Source of the DNA: Solen grandis
Taxonomy: Eukaryota > Mollusca > Bivalvia > Adapedonta > Solenidae
Direction of reading: 5' to 3'
Length of the DNA: 64,000 bases
Assembly: GCA_021229015.1 (NCBI GenBank)
Contig: CM037789.1
Location: 43,948,377-44,012,376 of the forward strand
Every line of letters starts with the position of its first letter. Positions within the stretch are counted from its first letter, which is position 1. The position numbers were made by a program, and so were the translations under genes. The notes beneath the pieces were generated by a model. It was given only the letters and a program-made list of their open reading frames with translations. It was not told where the DNA came from and did no database searches. Shown here piece by piece: positions 34,871-45,760 of the stretch.

Positions 34871-35639
34871 ATAATTATACATATATTGAGAGTTCCGGTC
34901 AGCATACAATGATTATAACAATGATGATGTTTTGTTAACAGTCGTGGTGAAAATTTAAGCGGTGGGGGAACACAGATTTAACCAACAAAGACGAGTCAGA
35001 TATTATATATATGCAATGTGAGGGTATAGGGATAGTAAGACGGAGGATAAACAATTACATGTACATATGAATGAGAATGTAGAGATAGTGAGAGATACTC
35101 AACTAGTATTAGGACGAGGGAGTGTGTGTTTTTTTTAAAATTATTTTAATGATGGTTCATTAATTAATAGGCGAGGCCGTGGTAGATAAAGACCTTGTCA
35201 CAAGACAATGACACAATGAAATAAGCGTACGCTTTTCACAAGATTCCCGTACATCACGCGGGCAGTTTCTCCCACAGCCACGCCTATGTAAACAAATACC
35301 AAGTACCCTCCAGCAAGTCTTACCGAAACGAAATGCAATCCGAGCTGGGGGAATGAAAAAAAAAATAGCACAAAGTGGAATATGGAGATAAGTACATTTT
35401 TTCTTCTCTCTATCTATCTCTCTCTCTCTCTCTCTCTCGTTAATCTATGTATTTAAATAGTCTTATCTAATATACTGTTTATATAATGAAGAAAACATGT
35501 TTATAAGTCTATGGCATTAAGTTACAATTGATTTGACTTGATTATTACATACAGCAATACACACACACAGACACACACAATATATTTATATATATATTTA
35601 CTAGTAAGTATAAACAAGTAACATATTTTCCAGGAGAGT

Positions 35640-36107
35640 CTATGAGGTATCGGTATTTATTTAAATTTTGACATAATTATACCTGCGAACTTACTAACGG
35701 CTTTTAATAATGTAAAGTTTTCGCCAGATAGAAAGTATTTGATATGTGTATTATTAGAAATTGCATCAAACTTCGACCACAGATAACGGTCACGCTCTGC
35801 ATTAAAGAAGGGACAATGAAGTAGATAGTGTTCCTCTGTTCCTACTGCACCAGTTAGACGCATAGGACAGGTTCTTTCTTGAAAAGGGATAGTATCATAA
35901 TGGCCGGTTTCTACTGGAAGTGAATGGTTTGCTGTACGGTATCTAAATATATTGAATATTTCTTTCCTAGTTAGATGTTTGAAATATGGTTCTATGTTAT
36001 GAGAGTGTGTTTCTTTAATATTTAAGTATGTGTTTCCTTTATTTGACAATGATAATTCGGAATGCCAATTTTGCTTAGATTGGTCTATTAGCGTACGTTT
36101 GACAATC
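35640..36107 (-). pseudogene. LINE ORF2 C-terminal region
   Basis: From 36107 the frame reads VKRTLIDQSKQNWHSEL, then HNIEPYFKHLTRKEIFNIF, RTCPMRLTGAVGTEEHYLLHCPFFNAERDRYL (in two pieces here) to a stop at 35657. The Cys, Glu-Glu-His and Cys-Pro spacing is the zinc-ribbon-like motif that closes many LINE ORF2 proteins. It is continuous in sense with the RT at 38098, from which a 2-kb insertion separates it. Function is likely nucleic-acid binding. The second Cys of the first pair is Arg here (CPMR), a probable loss. Confidence 0.8.
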
Positions 36108-37160
36108 TTTTTATGCTCACCGAAGGTGACGCATATAGTCGCCGCTTCGTCCGTCCGTCCGTCACACTTTCCTTGTCCGGACTATTTCTCAGGAACTAAC
36201 GGCTTGAATTCAACGAAACTTTATGGGAAGCTTTATTACCAAGAGGAGATGCGCATATCCTCAGCATGACCCGGTTCCTAATTTTTTCAAAGAGTTATGG
36301 CCCCTTGACTTTTCGGCCTATAGTACATATTGCATGATTCTTGTCCGGACTATTTCTCAGGAACTAACGGCTTGAATTCAACGAAACTTTATGGGAAGCT
36401 TTATTACCAAGAGGAGATGCGCATATCCTCAGCATGACCCGGTTCCTAATTTTTTCAAAGAGTTATGGCCCATTGACTTTTCGGCCTATAGTACATATTG
36501 CATGATTCTTGTCCGGGCTATTTCTCAGGAACTTACGGCTTGAATTCAACGAAACTTTATGGGAAGCTTTATTACCAAGAGGAGATGCGCATATCGTCAG
36601 CATGACCCGATTCCTAAATTTTTCAAAGAGTTATGGCCCCTTGACTTTTCGGCCTATAGTACATATTGCATGATTCTTGTCCGGACTATTTCTCAGGAAC
36701 TAACGGCTTGAATTCAACGAAACTTTATGGGAAGCTTTATCACCAAGAGTAGATCGCATATCCTCGCTGACCTGGTTCCTATTTTTTTCAAAGAGTTATG
36801 GCCCCTTGACTTTTCGGCCTATAGTACATATTGCATGATTCTTGTCCGGGCTATTTCTCAGGAACTAATGGCTTGAATTCAACAAAACTTTATGGGAAGC
36901 TTTATCACCAAGAGTAGATACGCATATCGTCGGCGTGACCTGGTTCCTCAATTTTTCACAGAGTTAAGGCCCCTTGACTTTTTGGCCTATACATTGTAGT
37001 TCATATTGCATGATTCTTGTCCGCGCTATTTCTCAGGAACTAATGGCTTGAATTCAATGACACTTTATGGGAAGCTTTATTACCAAGAGTAGATACGCAT
37101 ATCGTCCACGTGACCTGGTTCCTTAATTTTTAAGAGAGTTATGGCCCCTACTACAATGTT
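36108..37160 (+). mobile_element. Tandem-core element A (about 168-bp units) inside LINE
   Basis: It starts with TTTTATGCTCACC-GAA-GGTGACGC, a hairpin, then CGTCCGTCCGTCC. Six copies follow of a unit anchored on CTTGTCCGGACTATTTCTC (36173, 36341, 36509, 36677, 36842, 37017), with spacings of 168, 168, 168, 165 and 175 bp. The closing end (GGTGAGCG ... GGCCCTCTTGTT) seen in relatives is missing, so the copy is truncated. The layout fits the 'pearl'-type elements of bivalves. Confidence 0.8.
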
Positions 37161-38097
37161 GTTGACTGATATTCATGTCAAATACATACTTTTTTCAAAT
37201 TTATTGAATTGATATATTAAAAGAATTGTAGAATTTTAAGAAAAGAACAATAACAATTTTCAGAAAGCTATTCGACTATATTATACAATTAAGTCTACCC
37301 TTTTATTATGCTGAGTCAACACTAGATACTCTATTGTTGTTGTCTTTTTTCTATCACCTTTGTGCTTAAGATAAAACTAAAATATATATATCTATTTTCT
37401 GAAAAAATGAAATACATAATGTTTTATGAATTGGATATATGTATGCGAAATTGTATGTTTGTTTTTTTTTTAAATAAAATTACAAAAAAAATAAATAAAA
37501 AAATCAATATGCTAGTAATGTCAATCATAATCATGTCAGCTAATTGTTGTTTATGCCATTATACACTATTTCAAATATCCAGTCATATGTCAAGAGTGTT
37601 GGTTAACCTCTTTGATATGAGCACACATTGAAATGTATGACTTAATTTTCAGTAGTATAAAAACTTAAAAAAAATCAATGAAAGATCTGATGAGTAACAC
37701 GTATTATCATATTAAATAGTAAACTGTTACTAAGTCTCCAAATTGATGCATGCACAACCAATACTAGATCAACTCTTGATCAAGTTTTCATGTCTGGAGA
37801 TCTTAAGCCATTGGTCCATTTGTCAACGCCATATTTCAGTGATCATCAAATTATTTGGATGGGTATCAATCTTCAGTCATTGCTATAATATAAAGGTAAA
37901 TAAATTGTATCTTGTATTTGATTTTTCCCTTTTTTCGAATTTGAGGACATTACCTGGATTTTATACATGATAAGCATGTGCTGATCCCATTCCGGTCCTT
38001 AACATATCCTCCCACCCATTGACCAAGGCCTTATTTGTAACAATGACGTTCTTCGGGGAGCATCTGTCAGTTCTACTGACTTTCTTGTTAAGATCTA
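37161..38097 (+). pseudogene. Insertion remainder with endonuclease C-terminal fragment
   Basis: Most of this is AT-rich and unrecognised. At 37745-37887 the plus strand encodes TNTRSTLDQVFMSGDLKPLV and then TPYFSDHQIIWMGI, the closing strand pair of an AP-type endonuclease (Asp-Gln-Val-Phe in place of D-H/Y-x-F, then Ser-Asp-His). It is opposite in strand to the surrounding LINE, so it derives from a second element. No start or remaining domain is present. Confidence 0.42.
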
Positions 38098-39400
38098 TTA
38101 TGTTTTTTGGTTTATCCAAATGTCAGGCCGCCCAATTTTTTGAAAAATTGATTTAATCTTATATATCCATTTAAAATTGTAGCTATGATGTTCGTTTAAT
38201 ATAAATGAGTAAACTTTATAAGATATTTTGTTATGTTTGCCCATAAGGAGACTTGCCCAAAATTTTACCATGCGGGTATCGATTAGAATAGACAAAGGGA
38301 ATCTCCCCAGTTCGCCATACAGAAAATTTAAAGGAGTAGACTGTTTTGCTCTAGTTATTCGACGCAGTAAACGACAGTGTATGTTTTCAAGAATCGAAGT
38401 GTTTTCATAGCCCAAAACCCCAGATCCGTATAATAGAATTGGCGCGACTGTATGGTCGAATAGTTTCAGTATGAGGTCAGTGGGTAAATCAGCGTTGAAT
38501 ATTCGAGAATGAAGAAGATAAAGGGCTTTGTTTGCCTGCTCTGATGCGTGTTTCCTGGCTTTACTGAAAGAACCATTACTAGAAAATCTTACACCTAGAT
38601 AGTGGTATTCGCTTACAATTTCCAATATTGACCCAAGGTGAAAGAAAAGTTACTGGTTCTTCGTGCTCCAAATACTACAATTTTTGTTTTATTTGTGTTA
38701 ATCTTAATATGCCAATTAAGACAATATTCATGAAAAGAATTTAGACTTTTCTGGAGATCCTCAGGTGAATTAGCTAAAATAACAGTGTCGTCAGCATAAA
38801 GCAGGACTAGAAGTTTAAGCCATGTATTAATAGTTTGGTTTCTTTGTTCAAGCTCTATACCGACTGAATTATTTTGTAGTAAAAAGTTTTGTATACATTT
38901 AGGTATAGCGAGAAGAGGACTGGGGATAAGTTTTCACCCTGCCTTACTCCGATATTACTTACAAAGAAATTTGATAACTGTCCGTTAGATAGATATATTA
39001 TTTATGACATTAAAAATTTTACCATTAATATTATAGTCAAGTAGCTTAGACCACAGACCTGCACGCCAGACAGTGTCGAATGCTTGGGAAAAGTCAATAA
39101 ATGCACGAAATAATTTCGTTTTCTGCTTTTTCATAAGTTCGATAAGAGCGTGTAAAGTAAATGTATGGTCCGAGCAAGAGTACGATTGTCTAAAACCTGC
39201 TTGATTTTCTTCAAGAATACAATTTTCTTCCAGAAAGACATTTAATCTGTTATTAATAACGGATGTGAAAAGTTTACCTAAGCAGCTTAATTAATATTGT
39301 AATAGGACGATCATTTCCAGCATCATTACTACATCCCTTATTTTTGTAAATGGGAAAAATGATCCCTTCTAGCCAGGTCTGTGGAACATACTTGTTAAGA
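38098..39400 (-). pseudogene. LINE reverse transcriptase domain
   Basis: From right to left on the minus strand: WLEGIIFPIYKNKG (about 39385), GNDRPITIL, LFTSVINNRLN and ENQAGFRQSYSCSDHTFTL (about 39215), FIDFSQAFDTVWRAGLWSKL (about 39095), GVRQGENLSPVLFSLYLN (about 38950), and the catalytic LLYADDTVIL (about 38800-38775). A thumb frame 38625-38098 follows, with YHYLGVRF, LILKLFDHTVAPILLYGSGV and CRLLRRITRAKQST. Catalytic aspartates are kept, but at least two frameshifts break the chain. It would copy the LINE RNA at the nick made by the endonuclease. Confidence 0.9.
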
Positions 39401-40812
39401 CTGAACTTATATCAAGTTATCAAATCTATCGTCGCCAATGGTATCTGTGTTAATTTTTTCGAAATGTTTGTAAAAATCTTCAATATTTGGTTGAGTTTTA
39501 GAATTGGTGTTTTGTTTAATATTATTGATGAATTGCCAATATTTCTTTGGATTTTATCATTTAGGTTTCTAATTTTTTTTTTTTTTTTTTCTTATACAAT
39601 TTTTTTTTTTTAGCTTTATTATGGCCTTCTTTGCCTTTTTACACTTTGGACCAAACCAGGATTTATCGTGTTTACTTTGTTTGAAGTTAGTGTTGTTTTT
39701 AGTATTAAGGAATGTTTTATTTGAGGCATCTTTGAAAAGTGAGGAAATTGCATTTGGTACTTTTTCAATTGTGTCTGGATTAGGATTATTATTCAGATCT
39801 TCGAGTATATCATTTATCATATCAGTGTTTATATTATCAGAGAACATTTGGGCAGATGAGCTTTGCCATTGGGGTTTTCTAGGCTTAACTGGATCGTTTG
39901 TGTTATGAACATTTCCCTCTGATTTTAAGCATAAGTTAATGGTAAGTATTATGGCACTGTGACCGTCAGAAAAAAGAGAATCCATATGGCAGATATCGAA
40001 TTCAACAATATTATTAAAACAATCAGCTGAGGCTATAGCATAGTCTATGACAGACCTGTCGCGAAAAGTAAAGTTTCCTATATCATTAAATATTCTACCA
40101 TTTAAAATAAAGAGATTGTTATATCTGCATATATCAATAAGTCTGAGGCCTTTAGTATTTGTTTTTTTATCAAGGAATTTTCTTTCTAAAGAAACGGATA
40201 ACTGTTCGAGTATAATATGTTTATCAAGCTGGGGCGTCAAATTGTTATCAAACTCTGTGTATTCGTATATTGTAGGATCAGACGGCAAATAATCAGGGAT
40301 GTTACATGTTCGTCCGTTTGAGTCACCCAATAAAAAGACATATTGGAAGCGAGAGCAAATCTGCGAAATATCTTCCCCAAATTCATTTAAAAGGTCTTCT
40401 TTCAAAAAGCGAGAGTTTTCAGGTGGTATGTATATGGAACCAATTACAGTGGGGTCAGCATTTTTGTCTAATTGTAACTTTATCCAAAGGACATATTCAG
40501 AAGTACTGTCAATTACCTCAACGTAAGGATCTAAATTGTTTCTTACATAAATACCGATACCTCCAGACTTTCTTTTGAATTTCTGTTTACGAACTTTAGA
40601 ATAAAAATGGTAGCCAGGGATTTCAACAATGTCGTGATCATCTAAATGGATTTCTGAAATAAAAAAAAAAATCAAACTTATTTGTGTAGTTAACAAAGTC
40701 AAGGTAATTAATTTTGTTTTTGAGACCACTCACATTTATGGCACAAATATTTAAAAGTTTCTTATTTTGGTTTTTATTTATATTTTCAGAGTCAACAGAT
40801 TCCCCCGATGGA
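39401..40812 (-). pseudogene. LINE AP-type endonuclease domain and linker
   Basis: The domain starts at about 40760 with ICAINVSGLKNKI (catalytic Asn region). A frameshift in an A run at 40657-40668 follows, then a 386-codon frame: ISEIHLDDHD (catalytic Glu), GGIGIYVRNN, YVFLLGDSNGRT (Asp and Asn), VIDYAIAS (Asp) and LFSDGHSAI (Asp-x-His). All catalytic residues of the fold are visible. After the domain comes a Lys-rich linker (GPKCKKAKKAIIKLKKKN) and a frameshift in T runs (39572-39613), then KYWQFINNI leading into RT. The enzyme would nick target DNA to prime reverse transcription. It is directly downstream of ORF1. Confidence 0.9.
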
Positions 40813-40814
40813 CT

Positions 40815-42128
40815 CTAAGCAGACACGTGTGGAGTTTCCGGGTTGGATAAGGGTGGAAGATCCCATGGGCGTTTAAAGGCTAGATCCACACCAGGGTGAC
40901 TACTAGACCGCGCCATGAAATGTGATCTACTTGGAGGGCGGGGGCGCTGTCCACGAGATTTGGCTGGTGACCTAGACTGCTGACGACCACGTGGGATTGT
41001 AGATCTGGAACGTTCATAAGTTTGCAGCGGAATCATGTGCAGGTTGTGGGGCATTTGAACTGTTACTGTGAGGACCCGCAGTAGACTGTGGCACGTTTGT
41101 ATGGGGAACTGATCTAATCGTGTGACCACTGGGAGTACCACGAGTGGCACGTGACTGTTGTGAGCTGCCCGTGTGTCGTGTGCTGGATGGAGATTGACCA
41201 AAATGCTGCGGGTGTGTGTATCCGGGACTGCTCGAGAAAGTAATGAATTGGAGGCGTCTTTTGGAAAACCGGGCCTGTTACATTGTATACGGCTCTGTTG
41301 GTTAATGGGGCCCCAGTCGGGGAAAGCATTGGTATGGACTCTGCCATCAACAGCGATCTTAGCCGGGTATACAACGTTGATACGGCTACCTGGAAGCTCC
41401 TGTTTAAGTCTCTTATACTCAGGCCATAGTAGCTTTCTCGCTTTAACTATTTCTTGTGGAAAGTCGCGGTTAATGCTGTAATATGTGTTTTTCAGACGAT
41501 GTGCCCTGGAAATGACGAACACTGTATCCCTTGTGTCAAGAAAGTTTACTATAATGGGCCGTGTCTTACCCCTTTTGAAAGGCCCCAATCTGTGTACACG
41601 GGGGGTAGGGAGGCATGGAGAAATGTCTAGATTGTCCCTCAAAAAAGATGATATTAACGAGGAGCAATTTTCATCTGGAGATTCTTTAATGCCAATGAAA
41701 AGCAACTTGTTCCTACGGTTCCTAGCTTCCATATCCAAAGATTTGTATTCTAACACTGTTAAGCGCTTTTCATGAGTATTGACGACAGTTTCAAGGTCAT
41801 TCACTCTGTTGTGTAGGTGGAGGCATTCGTCTATTTTTGTTTCAAGGGAACACATTTTGTTAAACATAAGATTTTGTTTTTCATCAGATGAAAGTTTTGC
41901 AAAATCATCAAGTTTAATTGATTCAGTGGTACTGCTAGAACTCACTCTAGGGCGTTTGTTGGTGACTGACCACCACTTCTGATCGTTGGCAAGTAAGAAC
42001 TGTGTTGGTTCAGAGAAATGAGAAAACACAATTTCATGGTCGCCGCCATTTTGGATTTGGGATGTGTCTGTATCATCATCATTAAAATGCATTTCTGGTC
42101 CACGTACCTGTTGCTGGTTACTTTCCAA
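40815..42128 (-). CDS. LINE ORF1 protein, L1-type (coiled coil, RRM, CTD)
   Basis: An intact 437-codon frame. Residues 1-75 are acidic and Ser/Gln-rich. About 85-130 is a coiled coil (FNKMCSLETKID, VNDLETVVNTHEKRLTVLE). About 135-215 is the RRM-like domain (RRNKLLFIGIKES, RVHRLGPFKRGKTRPIIVNF). About 215-270 is the C-terminal domain (SINRDFPQEIVKARKLLWPE, INVVYPAKIAVDGRVH). The last 150 residues are a low-complexity basic Arg/Ser/Pro tail that may be read in a shifted frame. L1-type ORF1 proteins form trimers that coat element RNA. The start Met follows a short leader, and ORF2 begins within a few bases of its stop. Length is in the usual range for the type. Confidence 0.88.
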   Translation of the reverse strand: MESNQQQVRGPEMHFNDDDTDTSQIQNGGDHEIVFSHFSEPTQFLLANDQKWWSVTNKRPRVSSSSTTESIKLDDFAKLSSDEKQNLMFNKMCSLETKIDECLHLHNRVNDLETVVNTHEKRLTVLEYKSLDMEARNRRNKLLFIGIKESPDENCSSLISSFLRDNLDISPCLPTPRVHRLGPFKRGKTRPIIVNFLDTRDTVFVISRAHRLKNTYYSINRDFPQEIVKARKLLWPEYKRLKQELPGSRINVVYPAKIAVDGRVHTNAFPDWGPINQQSRIQCNRPGFPKDASNSLLSRAVPDTHTRSILVNLHPAHDTRAAHNSHVPLVVLPVVTRLDQFPIQTCHSLLRVLTVTVQMPHNLHMIPLQTYERSRSTIPRGRQQSRSPAKSRGQRPRPPSRSHFMARSSSHPGVDLAFKRPWDLPPLSNPETPHVSA

Positions 42129-42250
42129 ACATGCAGCTGCCCCAGTTTTTATTTGCCGACACTATAGAGGCTTTTGTTGACGAATCGAGAGGTTATATCA
42201 CCGTTAATTCAATCATATATTTGGAGCGATGAAAATGTGACTCGATGTTT

Positions 42251-44130
42251 TGACCGGAACCGGAAACCAGGCAGATGAAGATCTGTATAGATCAAATCTG
42301 AATATAAAAAAAACTATGTCTTTGTCTGCCTATGTTATTACAGTACTAACACCAATAAATCATAGGTGTGTTCCCTACTTGCGAAATTCACACCAAATTA
42401 GGTAGAGGGGATTAAAGGGTCCTCTATGGGGTATGTTATTGTTAACTAACTGTAAATTCTGGAGTAAGGTGACATTTGTCTTATTCATCCCAGTGAATCA
42501 GGCTTAAAACTAACAAGAAAACTATTTTAATAAATATCGCTAAAATACCACCGATACCACGAATACCATATCGGCCAACTTTTTTACAATTTATAGAATA
42601 AAATAAGTATTTTACGGTCGATATGCAAAGCCCAAGTGGATATTTAACCTTGATAGCGCTTTTTAGTTATCAAAAAAAAAAAAAAAACAGGAATCCCCCT
42701 TTTTATTTTCTTTATTTTTTTTTCTTCTCGTTGTCTTCAGCTGGATGTCGAGGTAGACGTGTGTACACAATAACCTGTCTAGAGCCAAATCTCAGTTTTT
42801 TCTTTACTCAATACTATATTCTATCTACAATATAAGCCTCCTCCCAAATTAACCGACCTCTTGTGCTGCTGGAGGATCCCACTGACCTGACAAATAAAAG
42901 AATCCACCAAATTATTAGCCCAATTGGATCGTAGCATCCATGGGGGACAAACACATGTGTACACCTGTGGTGTATCTCCTAGAAATTATTTTCCAAGGAC
43001 TTACCAGTAGTCCTTGCTAATTATTAAAGCTATCTAAATTCAAAATTGAACTATTCCAAGACCCTTTCCACCACACTATATTTATTTGGCTTTAGTCTCT
43101 GACAGTTAGTGAGTTTTTTTTTTATTTCAAACTTTTTATTTCAATATCTTATTTTGGTTTAATTATTGAATCTTATCAAAAATTTGTATTTCAATATCTT
43201 ATTTTGGTTTAATTATTGAATCTTACCAAAAATTTGTATTTCAATATTTATTTTGGTTTGATTATTGATCTTATAGAGATGTAATTATTGAAATGAGTAT
43301 GTGTTGTTTGTATATTTCTGTCGATACCTTTAGTTGTATTATTGTATTATAATCATATGCTGAGAGTTTGAGAAAGAGAAATTATATGTTTTTGTATATA
43401 TTAGATTGGCACTTTGGTTTGAAACGGTGTCGTTCAACTATTCAAGTGTTTACTTTATTATTTTTATTTTTTTTTCTTGTTGAAGTCCGGTTCAGCAATA
43501 TACGTTTCATTGTATTTTGTGTGCATTTTTAACAACGGATTTCCTGATAGATTTGGTATGTTTGTCATTATTGCTTAATAAGAGCGTAATGTTTGAACAT
43601 CTTATAATGTATTATACGATGTATTCATATAATCAAAGACATATTAAACAGAGATAGGAAACACCTGTAAAATTGTTTAAGCTCACAGCAGATCATTGAA
43701 TATTTCAAACTTCAAAAAAAGTATGGAAAAATCACAGAAAAATGTAACCATATTATGAAATAATTAGTTCTCTACTGAAAGGAATTATTTTCAGTTTGAT
43801 TTATTTAAAAATTATTTTAAGTTATGATTTGAATTTGTCCTGTGTAGCAGAAAACAACAACACATTTAAGGCTACTTAGTTATCATCATGCGGCCGTACT
43901 TTTCTATGTTACATAAAACATTTTATTTCTTGACTTATATAAATACATAAGGTATCATTTTGGTGGTAATGTGATGTACCATTGGAAGATACAACTTACT
44001 TTCACATATCTTAAATAAATAGGGAAGGAGATATTTGAAAAATGACTTTGCGAGAACTGGAAAATTTTTCACGTGTTTTGTGAGATTTAGACTAGTTGCC
44101 AATCTTTGTTTAATCTTCTTTTTTTGGTAT
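42251..44130. other. Unassigned AT-rich stretch with a 50-bp tandem repeat
   Basis: 43141-43277 holds nearly three copies of a 50-bp unit (TCAATATCTTATTTTGGTTT ...) with starts at 43141, 43191 and 43241. Elsewhere only homopolymers and short domainless frames are seen. No gene is supported. Confidence 0.6.
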
Positions 44131-45015
44131 AAGCTTAAAAAAGTATTCTGCAGTGCAGAGTATATGTATACATATCTTTAGCCATTTAAACTTAATCAGA
44201 AATGGATTGGTTTTTTTTAATTGTCAACAGTTTCATTACTTTTACATAACTTTTTAAGTATTATTTTTATGGAAAACTTAAATTCTTCAGCTAACTATTC
44301 TAAATATTTTCCCGTGTATTAAATTTTAAAAATAAATAAGAAATGAAATAATTCGAAAATTTTAAGCTGCCATATATTGGGGTAATGTATATGTAGATTA
44401 TGATCACTAATACAAATCAAATCCAAGTAATCAGTAGTGAGCTATGTTACTGATAAGTCAACGAATATGAAATAACACAATTTATGTGCAAAATAAAACA
44501 GATATTGAAGATTTTATATTTAATATCAACATCTATTATTACAGAATATTGTTTGTTTTGCCACTAATTAAACACTTAGAAATTAACAAAAATATGTCGA
44601 TTAAAATTTAAAAAAAAAATCGACGCGCGGAAGGGACCCACACCTTCTGCAACCGTCCCACACTAAAACGTGCGCCTGAAGTTTTTTTTCTAGGAAGTCT
44701 CTGTGTGAAGACTGCTTCCAGATCGACAATTAGTCAGAACAGAACAGAACATATCTTTATTACATCCAGGTATACAAGGTATACAGCATGGAGAAATGAC
44801 AATAAATACATAGTTCAAACTAATTTTACCGGTTCAAGGTTTTGAGTGAGTAGTAATAAACAAGTATTTTCGGAAACAGTTGGGAGAAAGAAATCAGATC
44901 TACATATATTTCTAGCAGAACAATATTTACAATTGTTATTCTGATAATGTTATAGCTAATAGCACTTACATGTATGCGTTGCATTTTTTACATTTTATAC
45001 TCAATTTCAAATTGT

Positions 45016-45051
<36 letters not shown>

Positions 45052-45760
45052 TTAAAGTAAAGTGTGTGTGGGGGGGGGGGGGGGGGGGGGCATTACCAAA
45101 TATGTATAAACAATTTATGCTAACGATTCATGTACAAATATTTAAAAGTGTATGTTAACAATATAAGATCAGTGTAAATATAGAAAACAGGTGAATGTAT
45201 GTATATATGAATGAGTGGATGGTTGGATATGTGTTGATATTGTAGTGGGCGCGTTTCAGATAAGTAGTGAATTATTTTGTTGTCTACGTGTAAATAGATT
45301 ATCTACACAAAACTTATACATGTAGTCTAAATATAAATAATTATTTGTAGTTCTTCATTTACAAAATATTCAAGTTTAAATTAAGTAAACAAGTAACTGT
45401 TAGAGCAACATAGCGAGAGAGGGCGAGGGCATGTCAATGTCAACAAGTTCGATGCTAATACCTTCTCAATATGTGAAAATTGATTTGTTTCTCAGTCTTA
45501 AACAAAACGGTGAGCCCAAAACTGATGATCATTCAATGCATTCACAAATTGATAGTGTACACAAGTCACTTTTGTGTGTGTGTGTGTGTGGTGGTGGGGG
45601 GGGGGGGGTCCAGAAAACACTTATTACATGTTTTACACCAGTTTTTGATTGAAAAAATACACCTGAAACCCATATTTGTTACCTATATTTAAAAAATTCA
45701 GCGGGTGGGCCACTTTCCCCCATTATCGGAGGGAGTATAATGCCCTTTCAGTAATATAAG
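44131..45760. repeat. Repeat B, copy 2, split by a LINE 3' end
   Basis: AACTTAATCAGAAATGG (44189), the CGACGCGCGGAAGGG block (44621) and GCTTCCAGATCGACAATTAG (44715) match copies 1 and 3. After the LINE piece, the match resumes with CAAGTTCGATGCTAATACC (45444) and continues through AAAACTGATGATCATTCAA and a G run at 45594-45608. Copy 3 follows directly. Confidence 0.78.
44735..45437 (-). mobile_element. 5'-truncated LINE 3' end
   Basis: Three AGAAC units (44736-44750), then ATATCTTTATTACATCCAGG, mirror the LINE 3' end at 34791. A GA microsatellite (45018-45048) and a G run (45069-45090) follow. No RT or other protein is left. It is inserted exactly between two blocks of repeat B that are contiguous in the other copies. 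The body beyond the first 60 bases differs from the large LINE, so it is probably another subfamily. Confidence 0.7.

Larger units (their letters stand above)
34791..42250 (-). mobile_element. Near full-length LINE (non-LTR retrotransposon), decayed
   Basis: On the minus strand the order is 5' leader, ORF1 (42128-40815), ORF2 with endonuclease (40812-39401), RT (39400-38098) and a C-terminal Cys/His region (36107-35657), then a 3' UTR with a CT/GA microsatellite and AAATAAAAG, ending in four AGAAC units (read as GTTCT on the element strand). It is about 7.5 kb including a 2-kb insertion at 36108-38097. ORF1 is open, while ORF2 has frameshifts at A/T runs. The 5' boundary is not fixed; GCCGACACTATAGAG near 42155 may be leader. 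It resembles L1-ORF1-bearing LINEs of invertebrates; the clade cannot be decided by eye. Confidence 0.88.

Noticed and set aside
36172..37160. CRISPR array, because of regular repeats
   Set aside because: Units of 168 bp are contiguous with no spacers, in a eukaryotic sequence; the same holds for the arrays at 52247 and 54424.
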